A stretch of 12,913 nt of DNA, from positions 1-12,913 of the forward strand of contig JADGDA010000042.1 of assembly GCA_015228695.1 (NCBI GenBank). Reading direction: 5' to 3'. The DNA is from Alphaproteobacteria bacterium (GTDB lineage Bacteria; Pseudomonadota; Alphaproteobacteria; Rhodospirillales; Rhodospirillaceae). Positions 7,502 through 12,913 of this stretch are shown here, piece by piece; position 1 is the stretch's first letter; the number at the start of each line of letters is the position of its first letter. A model generated the notes under the pieces. The model made no database searches. It saw only the letters and a list, made by a program, of their open reading frames with translations, and was not told where the DNA came from. Position numbers and translations under genes: made by a program.

Positions 7502-7750
7502 TCAGATATCGCGCTCCGCATCCACGTCGTGCGCGCGGTGACCATACTGGCCGATCAGGTCCACGCCCTGGGGCGGCATGTCGATCCGGCGGCGCTGCTC
7601 GCCGCAAAACCCATGCAGCCCGGGAAGGGCACACAAGCGGGCCATCGGGGCAAACATGGTCAGCATCGACTTGCTCCACCCCTCCATGACGGCCATTTCC
7701 ATGCGCGCCATCGTGAGGAGCGGGTTGACGTTCATCGCTGGTATCGCCAT
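7502..7750 (-). CDS. Small methionine-rich protein of unknown function
   Basis: I do not recognise this family. The 82-residue product has 10 methionines (12%), nine of them in the first 36 residues. That stretch looks like an amphipathic or hydrophobic helix (NPLLTMARMEMAVMEGWSK). Two cysteines (40 and 49) bracket ALPGLHGF, and the C-terminus is charged and polar. The start is well supported: the ATG at 7750 follows GGAGG (7760-7756) by five bases, whereas an in-frame ATG at 7762 lies on the other side of that site. An extended -10 promoter lies about 50 bp upstream. The helix resembles short phasin-like or membrane-surface proteins only in a general way. It is followed by the LOG gene leader. 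Promoter, ribosome site and composition together support a real gene. Confidence 0.65.
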   Translation of the reverse strand: MAIPAMNVNPLLTMARMEMAVMEGWSKSMLTMFAPMARLCALPGLHGFCGEQRRRIDMPPQGVDLIGQYGHRAHDVDAERDI

Positions 7751-7755
7751 GTGAA

Positions 7756-7760
7756 CCTCC
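7756..7760 (-). promoter_or_regulatory. Shine-Dalgarno GGAGG deciding the small-protein start
   Basis: The minus strand reads GGAGG at 7760-7756, five bases before the ATG at 7750. This places the start there rather than at the in-frame ATG at 7762. Confidence 0.75.
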
Positions 7761-7800
7761 ATCTCTCCGAACGGCTTTCCCCACGAACCGGGGACCGAGC

Positions 7801-7809
7801 ATTATAGCA
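7801..7809 (-). promoter_or_regulatory. Extended -10 promoter TGCTATAAT
   Basis: The minus strand carries a perfect TATAAT (7806-7801) preceded by TGC (7809-7807), the extended -10 arrangement. No convincing -35 hexamer lies 16-18 bases upstream, which extended -10 promoters can tolerate. Transcription would start near 7794, giving about 44 bases of leader before the small-protein ATG at 7750. A perfect TATAAT is rare in DNA this G+C-rich. Confidence 0.6.
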
Positions 7810-7863
7810 CGAAGGAAGGGACCGGCCCACGGTTTCGTGAGACCCGAGGGACGTCATCGATCA

Positions 7864-7892
7864 TTGCGCGAAGGGGAATGCGGGTTTAACAT
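7864..7892 (+). promoter_or_regulatory. Candidate promoter for the PAS-EAL gene
   Basis: TTGCGC (7864-7869), a 17-base spacer, then TAACAT (7887-7892) on the plus strand, about 67 bases upstream of the ATG at 7960. The matches to the sigma-70 consensus are partial. It lies in the 209-bp divergent region between the small gene and this gene, where some promoter is needed. Confidence 0.35.
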
Positions 7893-7951
7893 CGGGGTGC
7901 CGGGGTTTGTGGCGCCGGTGCCGGAGGCGTGACAGGAGCGAGACGATAGAG

Positions 7952-7963
7952 ATGCCCGTATGA
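7952..7963 (+). CDS. Three-codon mini-ORF overlapping the PAS-EAL start
   Basis: ATG-CCC-GTA-TGA at 7952-7963 ends in a TGA that shares ATGA with the ATG (7960) of the large sensor gene. AGGAG at 7934-7938 is 13 bases from the mini-ORF start but 21 from the main start. Ribosomes could therefore load on the mini-ORF and restart on the sensor gene. Whether it is translated is inference. Confidence 0.3.
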   Translation: MPV

Positions 7964-10938
7964 CGACGGCACCCCGTGATCGTTCCAGGGCCGAGGACCC
8001 GCCCGATGAAGCGGGCGATGAGGGATTCTGTCGCGTCGTCGTGAGCGCGGCTCCGGACGGGCTCGTCGTCGTGGACGGGGACGGGGTCGTCGTCGCGTGC
8101 AACTCCGCCGCCGCCACCCTCCTGGGACGGGACCAGGCGGTGGTGGTCGGATCGCCGGTGGCCGGGCTGCTGGGAACCCCCGACGACGGGATCGAAGGTT
8201 TTCTCGGGCCCCTGCACTCGGGGAGGGAGGCATCCCGCGTGCATCGGCTGGTGTCGTGCCGGCGCGGGGACGGCGGGACCGTGCTCCTGGACGTGGCGGT
8301 CAGCCGCGCCAGCCTTCCCGGAGGATCCGGCTTCGTCGCCGTCGTCCGCGACGCCGAGGCGGACGTCGGCGAGGCGTGGGCGGAGTTGGAAGCCCGTCTC
8401 GGAGGCATCGCGACCAACATCCCCGGGCTCGTCTTTCAACGGGTGCGGGAGCCGGACGGACGGGTCCACTATCCCTTCTTCTCGTCGGGGGTCCGGGAGA
8501 TTCTCGGCATCGAGCCGGAGGCCATGCGCGTCAACGGGGAAGGTTGCCTCGAAGTCATCCACTGGGCCGACCGCGCCGACCATCTGGCGGCCATCCGCGC
8601 GTCGGCGGCGAGCCTTTCCACCTATGACGAGGAATTCCGCGCCATCGCCCGCAACGGCGAGGTCAAGTGGCTGCGGGGGACCTCGCGTCCGCGGCGGGGC
8701 GCCGGCGGCGCGGTGACCTGGGATGGCGTCCTCATCGACGTGACCGAGCGCAAGCGCGCCGAGCAACGCCTCGAAATGGTCATGGATCACGCCTACGACA
8801 GCATCGTGACCATCGACGAGGCGGGCGTGCTCCAGTCGGTCAACGCCGCGACGGAGGATCTGTTCGGATACGCGGTGGAGGACCTGCTGGGGTGCGACGT
8901 CTCGGTGCTCATGCCCGAGCCCCATCGCAGCCGACACGCGGCCTTCATCTCCCGCTACCTCGAAACGGGCGAAAGCAGGGTCATCGGCGCCGGCCCCGTC
9001 GAGGTGGAAGGTCAGCACCGGGACGGAAAGACCTTTCCCCTGGAACTTGCGTTGAGCGAGGTGCGCGCGGAGGGACGGCGCATCTTCATCGGCGTCATGC
9101 GCGACATCACCTATCGGAAAAGGACCGAGGAGGCGTTGCGCGAGACCGAGAGGCGGCTGGGAAACATCGCCTCCAACATTCCGGGAATCGTTTTCCAGCG
9201 GGTTCTGAGGCAGGACGGCGGCCTCGCCTTCCCCTATGTCAGCGAGGGCATCCGCGACGTTCTCGGGGTTTCGCCCAGGGAACTGACCGAGGATTCCAAC
9301 CTGTTCCTGAACGCCCTGTCGGCGCGGGACCGTCAGTCGTTCATGGATGGGTTGCGCATCTCGGCAAGGACCCAGGAACCCATCGAGGATGAACTCCGCC
9401 TGACCACCGCGACGGGGGAGGTCCGCTGGCTGCGCGGATGGTCGCGGCCCCGGCGGCGGGAAAACGGGGACGTGGTGTGGGATGGAGTGTCCCTCGACGT
9501 CACCGACCGCAAGAGCGCCGAGGAGCGCCTGCACTTCCTGGCCTATTACGATCCGGTGACCGGGCTCGGCAACCGTGCCCTGTTCGTCGAGCAGTTCGAC
9601 CGCGCCGCCGCGATCGCCGCCGCGACCGCCGTTCCCGACGGGCGCGGCCGGTGCCGGATCGGCATCCTTTCCCTCGGCATCAACCGGTTCAGCATCATCA
9701 ACGCCACCATGGGGCACGCGGTGGGCGACCATGTGCTGGCGGCGGCGGCGGAGCGCCTGCGCGGGTTCGTCGGCGCCGGAGACGCCCTTGCGCGGGCGGG
9801 AGGCAATCGCTTCCTGATGATGCTGGGCCATGTGAAGGACGACGGGGACATCCGGAGCGCGGTGGAAAAGATTCTCGCCGGCTTCTCGTCCCCGGTCCCG
9901 GTAGACGGGCAGGAATTCGACATCTCCCTCAGTATCGGCGTCAGCGTCCATCCCCGCGACGCGCGCGATTGCGAAACGCTGATCAAGAACGCGGACACCG
10001 CCTTGCACCGGGCCAAGGCGGAAGGCTCCGTCCCGCAGTTCTTCACCAGCGAGATGGGCTCCCGGGCCGCCCGCACGCTGACCCTGCAAAGCCAGATCCG
10101 TCACGCCCTGGAAAATGACGAGTTCGTCGCCTACTACCAGCCGCAACTGGACATGAGCAGCGGGCTCATCGTCGGAATGGAGGCCCTGGCCCGCTGGATC
10201 GACCCGCAAAAGGGCGTCGTCCCCCCCAACGAGTTCATCCCCGTGGCCGAGGAGTCCGGGCTGATCGACGCCATCTGCGACAGAATCCTTTTCTGCGCCT
10301 GCCGCGATCTGCGGGCGCTTCAGACGGACGGCGTGTGCTCGGTGCCGGTGGCGGTCAACGTGTCCGGCCGCCAGTTCCAGAACTCGCGCCGCCTGCTGTC
10401 GTCCTTGGAAACGATTCTGGCCAAGGCGTCGATCGACCCCGGACTGATCGAAATCGAGTTGACCGAGAGTTCGGCGATGAGCGATCCGGACAACGCCATC
10501 GCCGTCGTCAATACCCTGCGCGACATGGGTTTTTCCTGCTCCATCGACGATTTCGGCACCGGCTATTCGTCCCTCAGCGTCCTCAAGCGCTTCCCCATCT
10601 CCAAGCTCAAGATCGACCGCTCGTTCGTTCAGGACATCATCACCGACAACAGCGACGCCGCCATCGTCAGCGCCATCATCGCCATGTCCCACGCGCTGAA
10701 GCTCCGGATCGTGGCCGAGGGGGTGGAGGAGCAGGCCCAGTTCGACTTCCTGAAGAACCGGGGATGCGATCAGATTCAGGGCTATCTGATCAGCCGCCCG
10801 CTTCCCCTCGAAGCCCTGCGCCGGTTCTTGATCGAAGGCCCGTGGCGGACCGTGGGGTCATCGGGGGCGGTTCGGGAAGCGCCAAGTCACGAACCGGGCC
10901 GCAAGCCCGAGGCCGCCTCGGCCAGACAGCAGAAATAA
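7960..10938 (+). CDS. PAS-PAS-PAS(haem-like)-PAS-GGDEF-EAL c-di-GMP phosphodiesterase
   Basis: A 992-residue soluble protein without membrane segments, predicted to hydrolyse cyclic di-GMP under control of PAS sensors. PAS1 covers about 20-133, PAS2 142-268, PAS3 270-389 and PAS4 397-522. PAS2 and PAS4 are near-duplicates. PAS3 resembles the FixL haem domain (MPEPHRSRH, His326). The GGDEF domain (525-690) is degenerate: GGNRF at 614-618, and SLGINRF at 571-577 replaces the metal-binding LDxD type, so no cyclase activity is expected. The EAL domain (705-960) is intact: EALARW 741-746, NVSGRQF 800-806, ELTES 833-837, DDFGTGYS 863-870, LKID 883-886, AEGVE 919-923, QGYLISRPL 940-948. The last 35 residues look disordered. 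The ATG at 7960 is the first start after an in-frame stop at 7930. The 3' end overlaps the convergent amidohydrolase gene. Confidence 0.96.
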   Translation: MTTAPRDRSRAEDPPDEAGDEGFCRVVVSAAPDGLVVVDGDGVVVACNSAAATLLGRDQAVVVGSPVAGLLGTPDDGIEGFLGPLHSGREASRVHRLVSCRRGDGGTVLLDVAVSRASLPGGSGFVAVVRDAEADVGEAWAELEARLGGIATNIPGLVFQRVREPDGRVHYPFFSSGVREILGIEPEAMRVNGEGCLEVIHWADRADHLAAIRASAASLSTYDEEFRAIARNGEVKWLRGTSRPRRGAGGAVTWDGVLIDVTERKRAEQRLEMVMDHAYDSIVTIDEAGVLQSVNAATEDLFGYAVEDLLGCDVSVLMPEPHRSRHAAFISRYLETGESRVIGAGPVEVEGQHRDGKTFPLELALSEVRAEGRRIFIGVMRDITYRKRTEEALRETERRLGNIASNIPGIVFQRVLRQDGGLAFPYVSEGIRDVLGVSPRELTEDSNLFLNALSARDRQSFMDGLRISARTQEPIEDELRLTTATGEVRWLRGWSRPRRRENGDVVWDGVSLDVTDRKSAEERLHFLAYYDPVTGLGNRALFVEQFDRAAAIAAATAVPDGRGRCRIGILSLGINRFSIINATMGHAVGDHVLAAAAERLRGFVGAGDALARAGGNRFLMMLGHVKDDGDIRSAVEKILAGFSSPVPVDGQEFDISLSIGVSVHPRDARDCETLIKNADTALHRAKAEGSVPQFFTSEMGSRAARTLTLQSQIRHALENDEFVAYYQPQLDMSSGLIVGMEALARWIDPQKGVVPPNEFIPVAEESGLIDAICDRILFCACRDLRALQTDGVCSVPVAVNVSGRQFQNSRRLLSSLETILAKASIDPGLIEIELTESSAMSDPDNAIAVVNTLRDMGFSCSIDDFGTGYSSLSVLKRFPISKLKIDRSFVQDIITDNSDAAIVSAIIAMSHALKLRIVAEGVEEQAQFDFLKNRGCDQIQGYLISRPLPLEALRRFLIEGPWRTVGSSGAVREAPSHEPGRKPEAASARQQK

Positions 10939-12062
10939 GCCGCCCCGAGGGGCAGAATCCGGTCGTTGAAGTCGTAGCGGGGGTTGTGCAGGCTGGCGCA
11001 GCCGTCGCCGTCGCCATTGCCGAGAAAGGCGTAGGCCCCCGGCCTGACCTGAAGAAAATAGGAAAAATCCTCGGAAAACATGAACGGCTTCTGGACCAGG
11101 ACCGCGTCTTCCCCCAGAAGATCCACCGCAGCCTGCCGCGCGATGCCGGCTTCCCGCGCCGTGTTCACGGTCGGGGGATAGCCCTGCATGTGGCGGACCT
11201 CCACGGTCATGTCGTGGGCGGCGGCGATCCCGGAGAGGATTCCATCCATCCGCCGCCGCGCCGCCGCGCCCACGGCGGAGTCGAAATACCGCATCGTGCC
11301 GCCCAGGCGCGCGGTGTCCGGGATGACGTTGAAGGCCTCGCCCGCATGGAACTCGGTGATCGAGAGCACCAGGGCCTCGTCGGGGGCGGTGTTGCGGGAC
11401 ACCACCGATTGCAGAGCGGCCACGGCGGCCGCGCCGGCGATCACCGGGTCGCGCGTCTGGTGGGGGGCGGCCGCGTGACCGCCCCGCCCGTGGAAAACCA
11501 CCTGGAACCGGTCCGCCGCCGCCATGATCGGCCCGCCCGCCACCGCGAACGTCCCCGCCGCCTGTCCCGGCATGTTGTGGACCCCGTACACGGAATCGAC
11601 GGGAAAACGCTCGAACAGGCCGTCGTCGAGCATCGCTTTGGCCCCGGCCCGTCCCTCCTCCGCAGGCTGGAAAATCAGGACCACGGTTCCCTGGAAACGG
11701 CGGGTCCGGGCCAGATGCCGCGCCGCTCCCAGCAGCATGGCCGTGTGCCCGTCGTGGCCGCAGGCGTGCATGGTGTTGTCGATCCGGGAACGATGGGCGT
11801 GTTCCCCCAGCTCATGGATCGGCAGGGCGTCCATGTCGGCCCGCAGGCCGATCGACGGGCCGGAGCCATGGCGCAGAACTCCGACCACCCCGGTTCCCCC
11901 GACGCCCTCCACCACCTCGTCGACGCCGAACCCGCGCAGCAGCCGGGCCACCACGCCGGCGGTCCGGTGCTCGGCATAGGCGAGCTCGGGATGGCGGTGG
12001 AGATCGTGCCGCCAAGCGACCATGTCGTCATGAAACGCCGAGACGTCGCCGAGAACCGGCAT
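10887..12062 (-). CDS. M20-family amidohydrolase (hippurate hydrolase/HipO-like)
   Basis: Metal-dependent cytoplasmic hydrolase predicted to cleave N-acyl amino acids or related amides; characterised relatives include hippurate hydrolase, N-acetyl-amino-acid deacylases and plant IAA-amino-acid hydrolases. The exact substrate is unknown. In the 391-residue product RADMDALPI is at 74-82, and MHACGHDGHTAMLLGAA (98-114) carries ligands Cys101 and His103. QPAEEG (132-137) holds the catalytic and ligand glutamates. VHNMPG (161-166) supplies His162, the dimerisation-domain HGRGGHAAAPH spans about 191-201, and SLHNPRYDFND supplies His359. The ATG at 12062 was chosen because GGAG lies five bases upstream and the family usually begins MPV/MPI. 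ATG 12080 (overlapping the coq7 stop) and GTG 12083 are alternatives lacking a ribosome site. The 3' end overlaps the plus-strand PAS-EAL gene by 52 bp. Confidence 0.93.
   Translation of the reverse strand: MPVLGDVSAFHDDMVAWRHDLHRHPELAYAEHRTAGVVARLLRGFGVDEVVEGVGGTGVVGVLRHGSGPSIGLRADMDALPIHELGEHAHRSRIDNTMHACGHDGHTAMLLGAARHLARTRRFQGTVVLIFQPAEEGRAGAKAMLDDGLFERFPVDSVYGVHNMPGQAAGTFAVAGGPIMAAADRFQVVFHGRGGHAAAPHQTRDPVIAGAAAVAALQSVVSRNTAPDEALVLSITEFHAGEAFNVIPDTARLGGTMRYFDSAVGAAARRRMDGILSGIAAAHDMTVEVRHMQGYPPTVNTAREAGIARQAAVDLLGEDAVLVQKPFMFSEDFSYFLQVRPGAYAFLGNGDGDGCASLHNPRYDFNDRILPLGAAYFCCLAEAASGLRPGS
10942..10953 (+). terminator. Short hairpin after the PAS-EAL stop codon
   Basis: GCCCC-GA-GGGGC forms a short G:C hairpin four bases after the TAA at 10936-10938. 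No T-run follows, and the bases are also coding for the opposite amidohydrolase gene. It is a weak candidate 3' element only. Confidence 0.2.
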
Positions 12063-12079
12063 GGGGGCTCCGGGGGCCA

Positions 12080-12646
12080 TCACAACCGCGTGGACAGCCA
12101 GATCGCGAGCCTGGTCCCGGCCCGGATGGTGGACGACAGCACCGGATACAGGGGATGGGTGTCGGCGCCGTTGGCGAGGCCGATGTCGCGGTGCTCGATT
12201 TCGTCCTCACGGTGGCTCTCGATGACCCGGCGCAGCTCGGGCTCGGCGTCGCCCAGGGTTTCCGCCTGATCGGCGTAATGTTCCTCGATCACCTCCTCGA
12301 CCGCGACCGTGCAGGCCATAGCGGCCTTCTCCCCGAGCAGCGCCGTCCCCGCCCCGAGGACGAAACCCGCCACGTTCCACAGGGGATGGAGCAGGGTGGG
12401 CCGCACCCGCCGTTCCACCAGCGCCCGCTCGAAGGTCCTCAGGTGATCCTGCTCCGTCTCGGCCATGGCGCGGATCGCCGGCGCGCACGCACGCCCGCCC
12501 AGAACCGCCAGCTGGCCCTGATAAATGCGCACGGCCCCGAATTCGCCCGCGTGGTTCACCCGGACCATCCGGGCCAGCATCTCCTCGCGCGGCGGATCGC
12601 CGGGCATGCGGCGCAGGCCGTTTCCATCTTCACCGGCTCCGGACAT
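12080..12646 (-). CDS. coq7: COQ7-type demethoxyubiquinone hydroxylase
   Basis: Di-iron hydroxylase that adds the C6 hydroxyl to 5-demethoxyubiquinol, the penultimate step of ubiquinone synthesis, peripherally on the inner membrane face. The 188-residue product carries the di-iron ligands in order: Glu35 in NHAGEFGA, E65-x-x-H68 in TEQDH, Glu117 in VAVEEVIEEHY, and E149-x-x-H152 in REDEIEHRD. Pairs of hydrophobic helices (about 90-120) and the C-terminal RAGTRLAIWLSTRL match the family. The ATG at 12646 is supported by GGAGG (12659-12655) eight bases upstream; the longer frame to 12862 lies inside the dsbB-like gene and is rejected. Its ATG overlaps the stop of that gene (TGATG), implying a shared transcript and coupled translation. 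The M20 gene starts 17 bp after its stop. Confidence 0.96.
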   Translation of the reverse strand: MSGAGEDGNGLRRMPGDPPREEMLARMVRVNHAGEFGAVRIYQGQLAVLGGRACAPAIRAMAETEQDHLRTFERALVERRVRPTLLHPLWNVAGFVLGAGTALLGEKAAMACTVAVEEVIEEHYADQAETLGDAEPELRRVIESHREDEIEHRDIGLANGADTHPLYPVLSSTIRAGTRLAIWLSTRL

Positions 12647-12913
12647 CAAGGCGACCTCCACATCTTCTCGCGCGCCGCCGCCACCGCGCACGCGGCGGAC
12701 AGCAGCAGGGACAGCAGCATATTGTACCCCGTCAACGACATTCCCAACAGAGACCATTGCACCTGATCGCACGGAACCTCCACCGGCCGGGAGAGGGCCC
12801 GCCTGAGATCGGCCAGGGTCATGGGCGCGTCCGAGCCGGACCCGCAGACCATCGAGCCCCACCAGTGGCCCTCGACCCCGACATGGTAGAAGGCGACGGC
12901 GGCGCCCACGGCG
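12646..12913 (-). CDS. DsbB-like disulfide bond formation protein, C-terminal part
   Basis: Inner-membrane protein of the DsbB family, which reoxidises the periplasmic thiol oxidase DsbA and passes electrons to ubiquinone. Only the last 89 or so residues lie in the window; the 5' end is beyond 12913, so the first CxxC pair cannot be seen. Visible features are AFYHVGVEGHWWGS, typical of alphaproteobacterial members, and two periplasmic-loop cysteines 25 residues apart (VCGSG and VPCDQ). These match the second DsbB cysteine pair. The motif WSLLGMSLTGYN follows, running into a final membrane helix (NMLLSLLLSAACAVAAA) and a basic end. The TGA overlaps the coq7 ATG. Confidence 0.85.
   Translation of the reverse strand, partial: AVGAAVAFYHVGVEGHWWGSMVCGSGSDAPMTLADLRRALSRPVEVPCDQVQWSLLGMSLTGYNMLLSLLLSAACAVAAAREKMWRSP

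Noticed and set aside
7363..7545. N-terminal extension of the LOG protein
   Set aside because: The frame is open but overlaps the small methionine-rich gene and encodes low-complexity sequence; the family start fits the ATG at 7362.
7861..10692. A 943-codon open frame on the minus strand opposite the PAS-EAL gene
   Set aside because: It is antisense to a gene with unmistakable PAS, GGDEF and EAL motifs; its translation is low-complexity and shows no family motif. Long antisense frames are a by-product of G/C-ending codons.
10907..10921. CCGAGG-CCG-CCTCGG stem-loop as a bidirectional terminator
   Set aside because: It lies upstream of the sensor stop codon and inside both coding sequences, with no T-run on either strand.
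10335..12269. A 644-codon plus-strand open frame running from inside the EAL domain across the M20 gene
   Set aside because: It crosses two confident genes in the wrong frame or strand and has no protein-like motif.
12647..12862. 72-residue N-terminal extension of COQ7
   Set aside because: It overlaps the dsbB-like gene in another frame; the ATG at 12646 has a good Shine-Dalgarno and gives the usual protein length.
1..12913. CRISPR arrays, tRNA or rRNA genes, insertion sequences, prophage or toxin-antitoxin genes
   Set aside because: No spaced direct repeats, cloverleaf or ribosomal sequences, transposase or integrase motifs, or toxin-antitoxin-like pairs were seen in either strand.

Overview
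The window is about two-thirds G+C, and its codons strongly favour G or C in third position. The gene set is DapB, RecJ, a short COQ7-type ubiquinone hydroxylase, a DsbB-like protein and several multi-domain cyclic-di-GMP proteins. Together these suggest an alphaproteobacterium, probably of the Rhodospirillales type, with a ubiquinone-based respiratory chain. This placement is inferred from gene content and composition only.

Left block (minus strand, 67-7362, read right to left): a LOG-family nucleotide phosphoribohydrolase, an acyl-CoA-synthetase-like AMP-binding ligase, dapB, a membrane HD-GYP-type c-di-GMP phosphodiesterase, a PAS-like/GGDEF diguanylate cyclase, and recJ. From the ligase to recJ the genes are packed within a few tens of bases or overlap. 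The two c-di-GMP enzymes of opposite activity sit between two housekeeping genes (lysine/cell-wall precursor synthesis and DNA repair). The HD-GYP protein has GYM in place of GYP. A 22-bp tandem repeat runs across the end of the ligase gene into the dapB ribosome-binding region. Upstream of the LOG gene is a G-tract-rich, structured leader. Before that lies a small methionine-rich protein of unknown function with its own extended -10 promoter (TGCTATAAT).

Centre (plus strand, 7960-10938): a 992-residue soluble sensor with four PAS units, a GGDEF domain that has lost its catalytic signature (GGNRF) and an intact EAL phosphodiesterase domain. Its third PAS unit looks like the FixL haem domain: the haem-binding histidine is kept, but the oxygen-sensing arginine position is proline. 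A three-codon reading frame overlaps its start codon.

Right block (minus strand, 10887 to the window edge): a partial DsbB-like disulfide-bond protein, a COQ7-type demethoxyubiquinone hydroxylase and an M20-family amidohydrolase, arranged as an operon. DsbB needs quinone as electron acceptor and COQ7 acts in ubiquinone synthesis, so the first two are functionally linked. The amidohydrolase gene runs tail-to-tail into the EAL gene with a 52-bp overlap.

The most distinctive content is c-di-GMP signalling: one predicted cyclase and two predicted phosphodiesterases of different classes, apparently responding to a periplasmic signal (HD-GYP sensor region), a cytoplasmic PAS-like signal (cyclase) and possibly a haem-bound gas or redox signal (PAS-EAL protein).
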